DNA of 64,000 bases from Stomorhina lunata (GCA_933228675.1 OW121741.1:72862629-72926628), one strand, 5' to 3'. Positions 24,501 to 37,153 are shown, counted from the first letter of the stretch. Notes: generated by a model from the letters alone, not told the origin. A program made the numbers and translations.

Positions 24501-25367
24501 TTCTTCCTCTTGTTTTTCTCTTTCCAATTCTTGTTGACGTTTTAACTCCTCTTCTTGTCTAAGCTGAGCCTCTCTTTCTTCCTGTTCCCTTTGGATTTTT
24601 TCTCGTATGCCAGCCAAAGTTAGATGATCATCTTCTAAATCTGTTTGAGCATATTGATGGCTACGATTTTCTAAAATCATGTGAGATATATCCTCCTCTT
24701 CTTCATGGTTGTCCATTTGTGATGAGGGAGTTAGGGGCTGTTGTTCTTGTAAGTGTTCAAACTCTTTCGAATTGTCTATATGATGACGTTTTGATGAAGC
24801 AAATAATTCTCGAACATTTACCCTATAGCCCTTACGTGGTGAATGTTGATCTAAATTACCCAAACAAGGTGAACTTTTACCTGAATTGCAAGGACATGGG
24901 CTTGATTTACCCGATACTGTGGGACTTGACAAAGATTTAGCTCTTACTCGTGGCACTGGATTACTCTTACGTACCTCCCAAGCCAAGGAATTGGGTCTTT
25001 GTTGCAAAGGTCGTGATTCATAGTCCCAAGACACTTTAAACCATTCACTCAGGGCCTTAAAGTCACGTACATAGTTTTCTAAAACTAAAATTGCCTCCTG
25101 GCAAGATGATATATTCTCATAACATTCCACTGTCTGATAGATTTCATTCACTGCCCGCTGAAGATTTCCAAATAATAAAGCCCAGTAGCGTGCTTGTAGT
25201 TCAGATTTTTTGTCACGACCTGTTGAGGCACTTCTTACTCGGGGACCAGTTGATTGTTTGCTGGAATGACGTGAAGGAGAGTGCGATCTTTTGGGTGTTA
25301 AGGGTGGTGGAGGCAGCAAAGCATTTGGAGATTTTGGTGGTTTGCGATGTGTTAAAGGCGAAGACAT
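21529..25367 (-). CDS. Scaper: SCAPER (S-phase cyclin A-associated ER protein), large first coding exon
   Basis: This exon encodes 1279 codons plus two bases of the fly orthologue of SCAPER, a cytoplasmic/ER protein known in vertebrates to bind cyclin A-CDK2 and linked to cilia. Residues 58-135 form the conserved N-terminal domain, with QARYWALLFGNLQRAVNEIY and ENYVRDFKALSEWF, then RPNSLAWEVRK. A low-complexity S/T/N-rich middle follows, with one short charged coil near residues 250-310. The conserved SWGEREEALATL and LSSPSRRRS segment sits near 954-992. A long charged coiled coil, rich in E/K/R/Q, runs to about 1225. The C2H2 zinc finger that follows the coil in vertebrate SCAPER is not seen. 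The ATG at 25367 is preceded by TTTCAG, so an acceptor for a 5' untranslated exon probably lies at about 25372. Residue 1280 is split by the intron. Confidence 0.92.
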
Positions 25368-25372
25368 TGATT

Positions 25373-25669
25373 CTGAAATTTAGTAAGGATATATTCTTTA
25401 GTATGATAATTAAGGAATATTAATAAATTAGGTTAAGATGCGATTTTAAACTCTTTAATATTTATATTCAAGATTTTTAAATAAGGATACGTGCTGAAAA
25501 CATAGACAATTGATATGCTAACGTCGAAGAGCACCGCGGTTAGACCAGTGCTCCAACCCAGGTGACTTATAAATGTTAATATTTGCTGAAATTCGAAAAA
25601 ATATTTAAGGCATGGTTCCCTTTCGATCTCGAATGATTGATGTAAGAAAAAGTAATTAAGTAAAATAAA
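25373..25669. other. SCAPER upstream region, no further gene
   Basis: On the minus strand this precedes the SCAPER coding exon and is probably its 5' intron, since a TTTCAG acceptor lies just upstream of the ATG. No promoter was recognised. Confidence 0.4.
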
Positions 25670-25673
25670 TTAA

Positions 25674-25943
25674 CCCATTACAGAACAAGAGTGCCATATA
25701 GCACTCAAATTTTTATGAAGTTTCAAGTGATTTTACAACCAATCTCAACTGATTTTGTTTTATTTTTTATTGAATAAGCCAAAACGGAAGTGGACATGAG
25801 TTCCATATGGGACTTCCCCACGGGACGGGCTGGCTGCCCGCTAAGATAATTTGACACCAAATTTGGGTTAAAGATACATAAATTACTCTATGTTCCAAGT
25901 TTGGTGCAAATCGATTTGCTGGTTGCCCGTATCCACTAATGGG
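25674..25943. mobile_element. piggyBac-like MITE with TTAA target duplication
   Basis: The element starts CCCATTA and ends TAATGGG, and both ends are flanked by TTAA (25670-25673 and 25944-25947). TTAA duplication with CCC-starting termini is the signature of piggyBac insertions. The 270-bp interior has no transposase frame, so it would depend on a transposase supplied elsewhere. Confidence 0.75.
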
Positions 25944-26094
25944 TTAACTAAAACAACCTTTATTTATTGTTATTATAACCGTGGGACCTATGCCATACCA
26001 TGAAAATACACCCCATACCATAATGCTACATCAACCCTGTTCTAACGTCCTCTAAGTGAACAGATGAAAAGACAAGAATACATTTCTCGGTAGT

Positions 26095-26300
26095 AGCGTA
26101 GGTCCCCTTGGAAAAATCAATGGCAAAATGGACAAGCTTCAGTACTTAGATATTTTGAAAAAACATTTGAAGCAATGTGCCTTCGATTCCATGAAAATTA
26201 AGTGAAAATTCATTCAGAACTATGACCCCAAACACTCCTCCAAATTGAAAAAAATGGTTTTGTGCAGAAAAGATAGATGTTTTGGATTGGCCAGAAGAAA
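26095..26300 (+). pseudogene. Tc1-type transposase remnant
   Basis: The plus strand reads GKINGKMDKLQYLDILKKHL, then IQNYDPKHSSKLKK, then, after a frameshift, WFCAEKIDVLDWPEESQG. These match the second catalytic aspartate block (DNDPKH-type) and the DWP block before the third catalytic residue in Tc1 transposases. Stops and frame changes show that it is dead. Confidence 0.65.
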
Positions 26301-26429
26301 GTCAAGGTTGAAATCTCAAACCCACAAACCCTCCAAAGGGACGACCAAGGACAACCTGGTGACAGATACAGAAAGCGTACTGAAGCTATGAAAGGAGCAC
26401 TGTAAGCGACCAAGATGACACGTTTGTAC

Positions 26430-27800
26430 AAATCAATGATGGCGTCGTTATATGTCCACCACCCATGAGTTGATAAGGTGTATGTCTCAGTTATTAAAAA
26501 CCACATGGTTAGAAGAAAGTATGACCGATGGTTGGAGTTTTAGTAGTCTTTATCCAGTGCACAAAAAAGGAGATAAAACTGTATATGCCAATTATAGAGG
26601 TATAAGCCTACTTTCAATTGCATATAAAATTCTATAGACCATACTGTGTGAAAGGCTAAAGCCCAAAGTAAATGAAATAATTGGGACGAACCAATGTGGC
26701 TTTAGATCAGGTAAATGTGGTAGCACTGGCCAGATCTTCGTCAGATTGTGGAAAAAACAAGAGAAACAAATTGATACATATCATCTCTTTGTTGACTACA
26801 AAGCTGCTTTTGACAGCTCGACACGAACGAAGGTGTTTAATGCAATGTCTGAGTTCTTCATCCCTTCGAAGCTAATGAGGTTATGCAGGATGACACCAAC
26901 TGATACATCCTCAACAGTTAAAATAGTAAGAGTATATCGGAGTTCTTCTTAATTATGCGGGGATTCAGACAATGATATAGTTTGTCATGCGATCTCTTTA
27001 ATATTGTGTTAGAGAAAATCGTCTGAGATGCTGGAACAATTTTCAACAGATGCTTCTCGCGTTTGCCTATGACATTGATATCATGGGACGTACATTGCGC
27101 GAGATGACTGCCGTCAACATAAATAATGATATAAGTTTCGAAATCAAACGTAGAATAATACTTGAAAACAGACTCTGTTCTGGCCAAGGCACAATCACGC
27201 TCAAAAAAACGCTTATACTACCAGTGCTGTTATATGGTGCGGAATCATGGGCACTTGCACAGGCAAATGAAGCCATTCTTGGAGTTTTTAAGAGGAAGGT
27301 TAGGTTATATATAAAGGTGGTGTCAGAGCGACACCTTCACTCGGAGACCCAAGGGGCCCATTGGGTTCCTTCACAATAGAAGGTAGAAAAGAAGAGATTT
27401 TAGAAAGAGAAAAAGAAAAAATTTAGGAAGAAGAGTACCCTATCTAAGTCAAATGAGACCAGTGATAAACCCTATAATATCATGCAGTTTGCATTGTTGC
27501 AAATTCTGAAGTTCAACATTCTACAAAAAAACCTTTGGACCAGTTTGCATCAACAATGAATATCGACATCGAATAAACCATGAGCTGTATAAGTTATACG
27601 CTAACATCGACATACTAAACGGCTGCGTTGGCTATTACATTTTATGCGAATGGACGAAAATACTCCAGCAAGAAAAGTGTTCGAAAACGATCCTGAGGGA
27701 ACTCGATATCCGAAACTTCGATTAAAGGACCAAGTAGAGGAAAATCTTGCGCACAAGATCGAAGCTCATGGAATTCTAAAATAAGCTCGGCCTTTGACCT
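26430..27800 (+). mobile_element. Degenerate RTE-like non-LTR retrotransposon
   Basis: The plus strand reads VHKKGDKTVYANYRGISLLS (26560-26620), NQCGFRSGKCGSTGQIF, and LFVDYKAAFDSS (26785-26820). After a degraded palm comes LILPVLLYGAESWALAQANE (27210-27270). The C-terminus near 27545-27780 has INHELYKLYANIDIL, MRMDENTPARKVFENDPEGT and LRLKDQVEENLAHKI. A foreign segment interrupts it near 27298-27380, similar to 53398-53470. The YADD core is not intact. The 3' end matches the tails of the short repeats at 4160-4615 and 6925-7310. Confidence 0.7.
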
Positions 27801-28499
27801 TTGAATAATAATGAAAGCTATTTACTTAATTTTGATTTTTTAATGAACTTCTTTTTAAGTTTATATCAATGTAAAAAATGCCAAATAAATCTTAACAAAA
27901 ACTCAACAATTTTAGTAGGTTAATAATTTCTACGATATTGTAGTAGAAGAAAGAACTCTTGGTAAAATGTGCTATTTACATGTTCATGTCAGTATTAAAA
28001 AAATATCGGTTTAATATCGAATGCACAATGTATTAAATACTGAAAAAATTCGAAGAGAAAAATTATTTTTTTTTTATTTTTAAAATGAAATAACTTAAAA
28101 GCCATAGCAGTGATTATAGCAATAAAATAATAAATATAATTGAAATAGCTAAAAGCTCCAGAATCTTTTCTACTATGAGGCGGTCTACTTTGATTGAATT
28201 CACCCTACGTTAACATTGGGTAACCATAAATCCCAAAGCTTTCATTTTCAAAAAAAAAACGGTACAATTATGTCGCCTGAGAATTTTTTGAGAATTGTTT
28301 TTGTATGAAACTCCTTTTTAACAATACTGTTTGGCTATTAACAATGTCTCCAGTACTACTTGCCTATTTTTACCCATCCAATGTTAAAATCGTAAAAACT
28401 TCCATTTAGGTATCAAGTTTCAGTAGGGGCTTAAAGTCTGCTTAATTTGATACAATTATATGTAAAAGAACCCATCAAAAGTAATTGGTATGATATAAA
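27801..28499. other. No recognisable gene
   Basis: AT-rich sequence with no supported feature. Confidence 0.4.
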
Positions 28500-28524
28500 T
28501 AACGTCAAGTAAAAAAGGGCTCAC

Positions 28525-28985
28525 AGTGTGTAGCGTCCGTCACAGAAATAAAGGTTTTTTAATTTGACTAGTGTAATTTTTCTTTTTTCTCCAATTGAAC
28601 TTGGTTCGTAAAGAGAACTTATAGCATGCTATACATTAGGCTAAAAATATGTAGTTGTTATTATAGCATTTTACAGAATTATATGTATCGGAAAGTGTGT
28701 AGCGTATATATTTTTTACAAAATGATATTTATTAAATACCAAAAACATTCAAATAAAAACTGTATCGTCCGTCACGTAGCGTCCGCAACAGTACATTTAT
28801 GGATTTTTGATGAAACTGGAAACTTTGAAATATTTTATAAAAGCTGTTTTGTAGTCCTTTGATTTTCCTTTATTTTTAATGTATTTACAATTTTTTTATT
28901 ACTATGACCGATTTGATGAAAATTACAGAAACACTTGTTAAAAAATAAAAGTCACTTCCATTTTTTGTAGCGTCACAGCACTTTA
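28525..28985 (+). repeat. Interspersed TAGCGTCCGTCACAG motif cluster
   Basis: The motif TAGCGTCCGTCACAG or part of it occurs near 28531, 28701, 28765, 28776 and 28967 in otherwise AT-rich DNA. The spacing is irregular and there is no open frame of note. Function unknown. Confidence 0.45.
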
Positions 28986-30187
28986 AAAGTGCATATCTTT
29001 TTCCTCCAAAAGAAGTATGTTAATTAACAAAAGCCATTCGATAGCACAATCGATGGGCTAATAGTCCCTGAAATTTGTGCAAAGATATCTAGTGTAGAAC
29101 GACAATGGGATACATTTAAGTACAATAAAATCCGACGCTCAGGATTTGCCCATATATGTAGACACATTCGTCGACAATGTCACCAGATCTACACTAGAAT
29201 AGTAGTCTCTATATACCCACTATTCCAGTACTGAACTAAAAATGGGGACATTTGAACTGATGTTTTTTTTTTAACATAGAGACACATGGGGTTCTAGTTT
29301 TACTACAGGGAATTTACTCAAAATGGTATATCGTGATCTAAAAGACGAAATAATCTATCTACAGTTTTCAAAAGTTTACAGGAGAGGGAAAAAACGTTAT
29401 AAAATTGGAACTATTTGCAATATTTAAACGAAGATTATGTATTTAGATTAAAATGAAACTATAAATATATATCGGTTAAAAAAATTGTTGTTTTTCTAAA
29501 CATAGCTTATGTTATATCACTTAGGTTATTTGGAATTGCAAAAATCTGAAACCAAATAACCTATCTGCAGTACTAATTAGTATGTACAAATCAAATTTTT
29601 TTATACATATAAATATTATATAAATTAAAAAATAACAGTTATAGTTTCTTTTACTGGTTTAAGCAAATGAAATTAATTAATGATTGTTTAAATTACACTA
29701 TGCAACAAAATTAAATTTTTATCGCGATTTTTGATGATTTTGTTTTATTTTTTTTTTTAAGTGCGTAACGGTCCTCTAGTTACAAAAACAGTAATAATTT
29801 GGTCATTTATGATACCAGATGTTCAAAATTTTGCACAGATATACGTTATGATATAGGGAATAATAATCCATAAAAAACTCAATTTTGAAATTTTTGCAGA
29901 TAGGCTATTTGGTCTTTAAGATGACGATATGTATAATGAAATTATTACGATTTGGAGCGATTGGGTACATTTATTCTTAATATTGGTACATATCATAAAA
30001 ATATTGAGACTAGATTTTTGTGCATTTATGCAATTTTAAACTGTGAATTAGTATGAAATGTAGAAAGAATAGTAGCAGAGTAGAAGAATAGTATTAATAA
30101 TAGAATATAGATTAAGACTCAATTTAAACCCGCAGAGTCCTACAATTAGACTTAAAAACAACGACCATTTTGCAACGCTGCATATCA
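28986..30187. other. No recognisable gene
   Basis: AT-rich sequence downstream of the small minus-strand gene. No coding or RNA gene was recognised. Confidence 0.4.
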
Positions 30188-30297
30188 TTAAGAAATCTGC
30201 TGATAATACAGAATGTGTTCTACCGATTTAGGCGCATCAAAATCTGAGAAAATGTTCACCTTCTTGTCCTTAAATTCACACAGTGACCAGTCAACAT
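30188..30297 (-). CDS. Small unrecognised protein, exon 2
   Basis: The minus-strand acceptor CTCTTTAG at 30298-30299 opens an exon whose first two bases complete a codon. Thirty-five codons follow, reading VDWSLCEFKDKKVNIFSDFD then APKSVEHILYYQQIS, and a TAA stop. The join to the exon at 30459-30564 keeps frame and gives a 71-residue protein. The stretch from VDWSLCEF onward has balanced, protein-like composition in otherwise AT-rich DNA. Confidence 0.6.
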
Positions 30298-30458
30298 CTA
30301 AAGAGTTCAATGTAGATTTAAAAATTGATCTGTTTAGTTTACTAGCATTAAATACATACGAAGAACATCTCCCAACATTAAACAAAATAAATATGTAACT
30401 AATTTTCGATATACATTTTATACATAATTTAAAAGTTATAACATTCCAATGAACTTAC

Positions 30459-30564
30459 TCTCAAAGTTAGCAATCAAAGCCAATGGTTTATCATCGCGTA
30501 TCTGATAGACCAACAGGTTCTTGGCATCTCTGCCCTCCCGGCCCAAAACTTCTTTCATTTCCAT
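30459..30564 (-). CDS. Small unrecognised protein, exon 1
   Basis: This exon starts at the ATG at 30564 and encodes MEMKEVLGREGRDAKNLLVY then QIRDDKPLALIANFE. It ends with one base before a GTAAGT donor. The intron to the next exon is 161 nt. GC content is clearly higher than in the flanks. The frame stays open upstream of the ATG, so an earlier start or an upstream exon cannot be excluded; an acceptor-like CATTACAG lies near 30675. No signal peptide or membrane segment follows the chosen ATG. I do not recognise the family. Confidence 0.6.
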
Positions 30565-31805
30565 AGCGGCACCAAGATATGCAATTATTGTCGAAACAAT
30601 GAAAAAAAACGTGCAGTTGAAACGAATATTAGTCACTATCAAACACCCACTCGTTCCGCTCGTTTGGTAGCACCTGTAATGTTTCCAAACAATTATAAGT
30701 AAAAAATGACACAATTTGAAATCTTCTATAGAACAATTTTTATCCAACAATTCGAAATTGAAGCAACAGTTTATTGAGAATTTCCTTAAACAATTTTTAA
30801 TTCCTTTATTGTCGTCTCCTAGAGGAGTCACACCTTTTTGTTATTGTTCAGTCTTGTTTTGGCTGCACGACGAGTTTGCACTTCTTTTTTATTTAGTTGC
30901 TGTTGTTGTTTTTGGTTATTTTGTTTTCCAGTCTGTCAACTTTTCTTCTTCAATAACGCAATTTGTTTTTATGATGTAAAATTGAAATTGCCCTTTGTTA
31001 ATTGTTTTAGCACTCTGTTGCTTTCTTGTCATTAATTGTTTATATTTTGAATTTGCATTTTATTAGCTTTTTTAGTTTATTTATTTCAATTAATTATTTC
31101 AATATTTGACTGAATTCTCTTCACGACAGAGAAAAATTATCAAACAAACAAAAAAAAACTATTGGACAGCTGTTCGCAAAGAGAACAACAAAGACAATTG
31201 TCAAAATATGTTTTGTAAACATTTGCAGGGTTGTACTTAAAAGGCATAAATTTGTTCAGGTATTTTCTACAGCAATATTAACTTGCAAAAATTAATGGCA
31301 ATGAATTCGGATAAAAGTCTCCGCTAATTTTTACGAATAAATATAGCCACCTATTTGTCACATAACAAATAAATTTTAAATCACTTCAGTGAAGACACGA
31401 ACCTTTAAATTATAGCACAAACCCAAACCATGTCATACGTACTTCTTTTATAATATTCTTTTCGGAATAACATCCATAACAATTTTCCTCACGCTCTTTT
31501 ACAATAAGTTTCTCTTCACAGTTTTTTATTCTCACGAGAATGTCAACTTTATAATAAATTTCTCTTAAAAAAATTTCTCAGTGTTGGTTAAAATGGTATT
31601 CCGCAAATACCACAGCACTTTTGGTATAAAGCTACAGTGATGGGTTAATGGCACTTAACATTATTGGAGATTTTTGGACCACGATACAAAAGGCCATTCA
31701 CAACATTGTATTTTTATAATTTTGTATTAATTAAATAAATAAAGAATAAAAAGAAAGAAATAATAATATAATGTAATATTGTCTTTATTTAACATATTTA
31801 AATTG
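30565..31805. other. Upstream region of the small gene; no other gene
   Basis: The region probably holds the 5' leader and promoter of the minus-strand small gene. I could not fix a promoter. No other coding region was recognised. Confidence 0.35.
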
Positions 31806-32890
31806 AGTTTTTTTTTTATTATTATAAAATTTATTGACATTCATGTACAAATTTATACGAGAGTTATATTGGTCTCAGCGCCATAAAGGCATTATTGAGA
31901 CAAGCTGACAATAATAAATTCATGTACAGTAACTTATCAAAGTTATAAGAAGAAAATTAAAATAAAAATTACATGTATTTAAATAGATTAAAATATTCTA
32001 CAGTAAGAGTGTTTCAAGATTTTGTATTAAATATTCTTTAAGAAAATTTTTAAAAGTGGAAATTCTGTTGCATGTTTTCAAAATTACAGGAAGGTTATTG
32101 TATTCAACAACACCCATATATTGAATACGTTGCTTAGTAGTTTCCAATCTGCATCTTGATGTCCATAGGTTTTGTTGATTTCGCGTATTGAAGATTGCTT
32201 GGTTCTGATGAAATTGAACGGTACGATAGCCAATGTTGTGCAAGGATTTAAATATATACATCAGGACTTGATACTTATACAAGCCATGAATTGGCAAATT
32301 TGTTTTAGAGATGTCTCGGAAAAGCGATAAAGTTTGGAATCGAATAGGCAAATTATATACTGCTTTCAGCGATTTATTTTGCATACGTTGCAGACTTTTT
32401 AACATTGTTGTGCTTTTGACAGCCATGTAATTTAGGTGACTCTGTACTAAAGCTTGGTATAGCAAAAGTTTTGTATTTTCATTAAGTTTATATTTCATTT
32501 TATATAATATACCAATAGCTGGAGCTATTTTCGATTTCAGTTCACGTATGTGTAAATCCCAACTAAGATTACTTTGCAGAGTTATTCCTAAATACTTTAC
32601 AGAATCTGTCTCATTAATGATATTGCCATCGACATGAATGTTGAAATTATTATTAACAGCATGTGGTCTAAAACGAGCTAGTTTAGTTTTATCCGCATTT
32701 AGCACCAGTTTGTTCAGACGAGCAAACTCAAAAATCAGAGATAAATCCCTCTCCATGTTTATTTTTAACGATAAGTCACATTTATACGGATAGAAGAGGC
32801 TCACATCATCAGCAAACATATACAAACGTCCAGTTAAATCCAAATTGCTAATGTCATTTAGGTAAATAGAGAATAGTAGTGGTCCAATAG
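31806..32890 (-). mobile_element. 5'-truncated non-LTR retrotransposon (RT C-terminus and 3' UTR)
   Basis: The minus strand encodes PLLFSIYLNDISNLDLTGRL then YMFADDVSLFY, so the catalytic FADD box is intact. Next come KLVLNADKTK, VKYLGITLQSNLSWDLHI and MQNKSLKAVYNLP, ending at a stop at 31998. The open frame from about 32884 to 31998 has no internal stop, so the copy is relatively young. The segment between QSHLNYM and LKSLQRMQNK is shorter than in relatives and lacks the usual tryptophan-glycine block, which suggests a small in-frame deletion. The 3' UTR holds a hairpin with GTCTCA/TGAGAC arms near 31872-31903 and ends in an A-rich tail near 31807-31817. The 5' part is absent, as expected from incomplete reverse transcription. 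The clade (CR1/Jockey group) is tentative. Confidence 0.75.
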
Positions 32891-33175
32891 TAGTGGTTCA
32901 ATTTAAAAATTATCCCAAAAGTATAAAAATCACATTTAGCGTACAAAATTTAAATTGCGAATATCGCGAATACGAGCGATTACTTCGAAAAACGGGTAAT
33001 GTTAAAAAAGTGTCAAATTCATATGGAGGTGGTGATAAAAATTGAGTGACGGTATGGACCCAAGTAACGCGGACCATAAGGACTGCATCCTGCCTAACCT
33101 AACCTGACGGTATGGAAGAGTGGTGATGGCGATTTTCAGGGAGTTAGATAGAACTTATAACTCAAAACGGTGAAA

Positions 33176-33299
33176 CACTTGAAAAAATTAAAAAATTTAA
33201 AAAAAAAGCAGCGGTTTACCTCATAACTCAGCTAGCTACTGGTTATTGAGTATTAGACTATGTAAAACTTCTCTAACTAATGCATTTGCCGCTCGGAAA
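33176..33299 (+). mobile_element. tRNA-derived SINE, 5' truncated
   Basis: It starts CACTTGAAAAAATT and keeps the SINE body: GCAGCGGTTTACCTCATAAC, CTACTGGTTATTGAGTATTA and AACTAATGCATTTGCCG. The tRNA-like head is missing. Confidence 0.6.
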
Positions 33300-34259
33300 C
33301 GTAGTTAAAATAAAAATTTTATTGTAATAAGCAAAGGCGTTCGCACCAAAACGTAAAAATTCATTTCTTAATGATGCAGTTTTACTCTACATAGTGGTCT
33401 CTATAGTCATATTTAATGATAACGCAAAAACGCCAATCAATTCGTTATAAACCGTTCGATCGCACGAAAATTGAATAATTTGTTTAAAAGTTTATTTTTT
33501 TCCAAAAGTTTTCAATTAACAGTACATTTGTATTGCGATATATATATTAGTCTGGATATATCAATTAGTCTTAATTTTGGTTGATTTTTTGGTGTTGTTC
33601 TTTTTATATACCAAAAAAAATATTTCTTATTAGGTTTTGTACTTAAAAATAAAACATTTTTAGTTTCAAAATTTAACCTTTAAAATCGATCGCACCAAAA
33701 CGTAACATTTTCAAATAATTCTGGCGGTTAGAGACGCTAGGTTATTAAACTAATAACTCAGACCATCGTCTTATGATGTCCAAAACTAATTATTCCCATA
33801 CAAAAAATATCGTTGCGTTTCTTCAGAAGCCACGTAAGTGCCAAATTGACTTTTTGGCATTTATTATAGAAAATGACCTTTGCACCTGTCTACATTCTCA
33901 TCTTGACAACTTTGTATGAGTAAAAAAAAATTAAGGTCATTTCGAACCATACAAAACGACATTTTCAAAAAATATTTCCACGCCATTCATATAATCTCGA
34001 AGCTATTTTTGCGGAGAAAGCCCCTCACTTAAAAGAGTTCCCAGCTTAAATGCGCAAAAATTTCTGGCAACTTAAATTCTCTCCTATTTTATATAACATA
34101 ATTTTCAGTTAAGGGAGCCCCGCTTATAAGCGTTCTCTGTTTAAAAAAAGCAAATTTCTAATCACTAACATTGAAATTTATAATAATATTATTCGATTAA
34201 AAATGTTGAATAAAAAAATCTTTTTGAAAAGCTGGCAACTCGCTTAAAAAAAGCGAGAA
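33300..34259. other. No recognisable gene
   Basis: AT-rich intergenic DNA with no supported coding or RNA gene. Confidence 0.4.
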
Positions 34260-34384
34260 CCTATATTCAATACCATCTATGAACCAATTTTTTCAAAATC
34301 ACTTTTCATTTGGAAACCGCTTAACAGCTTTTTGCCTCTCCTCAAAAATATTCCATTTGGTTCATAGTCGGTATGGAATATAGG
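34260..34384. mobile_element. Hairpin MITE of 125 bp
   Basis: The left arm CCTATATTCAATACCATCTA then TGAACCAA matches the reverse complement of the right arm, TTGGTTCATAGTCGGTATGG then AATATAGG, with few mismatches. The interior is a short AT-rich loop. No coding capacity. Confidence 0.65.
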
Positions 34385-37153
34385 CTTTCGATATTTGATT
34401 TTATAGCCCATTCGCACTATAAGTTTTTAGGTGTTTTCGGAAATGAAAACACCATCGAATACTTGACCATTCACATTATGAAAATTTGGCACTTCATAAG
34501 TTATCGGTAGAAATTTATTTATTAATCGCGTTTAATTTTAAAAACTAACATCAAATACTTTAGAATTATTAAATTGCACTTAAAAACAATAAAATAATAA
34601 ATTTTTCGTTACATTTATTATGTTTTTTCAGAATTTTTTAATATTAAAATTATTGTTTTTTTTTATATTTTATTTTCAACTGACATTTATTTTTGATATT
34701 TTCCCATTTTTCTGAATCAGAGTTATAATAAATGGTTTGAACTCAGTGCTTTATCGGTATTTTAATAGTTTTCAAATAAGTTTTTGTTGAAAACTCATAC
34801 GGAAGATGTTTTTGTTTTGTATATAAAAACTTAAGTTTTCAATATTGTTTTGAAGCGAAAACTACTTTAACTAAATTTCGAGCTCAATGTAAATGGGCTA
34901 TTAGGGAGAAATCAAAATTTTTTTTAAAGAAAGTTTAAAAATTTGAATCTAGCATCTTCGATTTTGGTGAAATTTTGCAAACACATTCTTCTAGTTCATA
35001 CAATTGCTTTGGTTTAAAATTAAAAAAAAATATTAATTGTTAGAAATTTTGTTCATTTTTTTACTTTTGAATTAAGAACGATTGATGAGAAAAATTTTCA
35101 ATTTCAAAATTTATGCTAAAAAACGTGAGTTTTTTTACAAAAAGCATATTATTTCCCGATTCCCCATGGGCCCACGTTTTTGTTAGACATATAAAATGGG
35201 TATGTTTTGAAAAAACCTTGAAAAAATAACTTTAAACCGCCATAAAATCCGAACCAAAGCAAAATTCTAGATTTTTAAGAACTTTTAAAATTTTATGGGC
35301 TAGGAAAATGTACATATAAACAGAATTTCATCGAAATCGGAGAGGGTGTGATTCAGTATGTGTTCAAAAATTGTTGATCCTCGGTTTAATAACACAAATA
35401 AATTGTTAATGTAAACAGAAAAATTAAAAATATTTGAAATTAGTTTGTAACTGACTTTTTTTTTTTAACAGAAAAGAACTTGGAATTTGTTTTAAAGAAA
35501 ATTAAAAAAAACTGCATATATTTTTTATATATATATATATTTTTTTTTTGTTGAAGTAAGTAAGTATGTTTTTAAGAGCATTTTGCGCTTTTGTCAGAGT
35601 TTTCTTAAAAGCGTTAATTGCGGATTCGCTTATAAGAGTCCTCGCTTAATAACGCAGAATTGTGTGCATGCTCTTATACGAAGAGACTACTGTAGTTAAA
35701 GAGTTATTAATTTTTTTCGTTTTCTGCACATTTTCGGTTTTGAAATAAATAATATGTTATTTTTAACAATATATAGTCTACTTTTACATTAGTCATCAAG
35801 TCTTGAATTTGTATGAGAAAAAACTGACAAAATTAAAATTGAACAAACCTGACCGTACTATCAAGTTTACGAAAATTTTGAAAATTTTTATGAAATTTAT
35901 GGAAAATAAAATGAAAACTGATGAATGAATGTTTGTGTGTGAACGTGAATGCAGGTTCAAAAGAAATTTAAAGAAAAACTGATCAAGTAAACCTGATTCG
36001 TGTGAAACGGGACACAGTGAAAAAATATTTTTTCAATTTCCTCAAAATGATATATGATGAAATTTTCAATAAATATTACGCTAAAGTGCTTAAAATGTCG
36101 TATTTTTTGTCAGTATAGTAGCTTCCCGGTTTAACGAACCACCGCACAGTGGGATGGGGGAAAAATAGAATGAAAATAAGTCCATAACATCTAAACCGTT
36201 GGGCGGATGTATGTTCATGTAGCGAGTTTAAGCTTTGAACCTGAGAATCCTAGATTTTACTGGGGCGGCACGATCGTCCTCCAAATTAGGGCGCCTGAGG
36301 CTCATAAATTACTTTAAACGATATATGATTGTCATTTTACAGCCGATTTGAATAATCATACTATATAACAAATACTTAGGTCAAGATCTACAAAAACATC
36401 ACGAAATGCATATCCTATCTCTTATGGTTTTAAATATATTCGACTTCAAAAATTAAAATTTTCAATTTTTGTCCTATACTGCACCGAATTTTAACTTATA
36501 TCTGGTCCATATATAAACCTTCTTTATTTAAATGGAATATGTGTTCGTTAAGCCTCGAAACTACTGTAATATAATTTTAGTATCATTATTAGTAATAATT
36601 AATGATATCATTATGATATCATTTTTTTGCCGGGTAGTTCTTACTAATTACTTTATAGAAGAACCATTTCGAAAAAAATTAATTAAAAGTTAAAATAAAC
36701 TGGTATCTCCTGAACTATCAGTTATTGATTATAAACTACTTATTTGTAAGCATTATTATACAACTAAAATAAGCTTTTCTACTCAATAGAAAATCTACAT
36801 TTTTAAAAGTATTAATATATGTGGAATAGAATTCCAACTCTAATTGAGTTTTATACCTATTCGTTTGCAAAAGAATTATCCCATGGACTACGTCCACATG
36901 TTAAATAATTAATATATTCCGCGTTTTACCTAATTGTATTCTTTTCCACTGTGTAGTAAAAAAAGCTATAGAAACAAATTTTATTATGGGTTTTTTTAAA
37001 TACCCTAAAAAATGCATTTAAAAGGGAATTTCCAAATAAAATCTTAATTTTAGGTACCAAAAGTGAAGTAGGTACAAAAAGCAAACATATCATCTCTGTT
37101 GGGTATGAGTTGTCTTTTCGCTTCTTCGTTGCTTTATTTCTTCTTTCGTGCGC
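34385..37153. other. Upstream of BicD; no recognisable gene
   Basis: AT-rich sequence without supported genes. An (AT)n run lies near 35520-35540. Near 35640-35695 the sequence ends CTCTTATACGAAGAGACTAC TGTAG; its reverse complement CTACAGTAGTCTCTTCGTAT resembles a Tigger/pogo terminal repeat, but no matching partner end was found. Confidence 0.35.

Noticed and set aside
25530..25570. tRNA-like GGTTAGACCAGTGCTCCAAC
   Set aside because: No B box at tRNA spacing and no cloverleaf; left unannotated.
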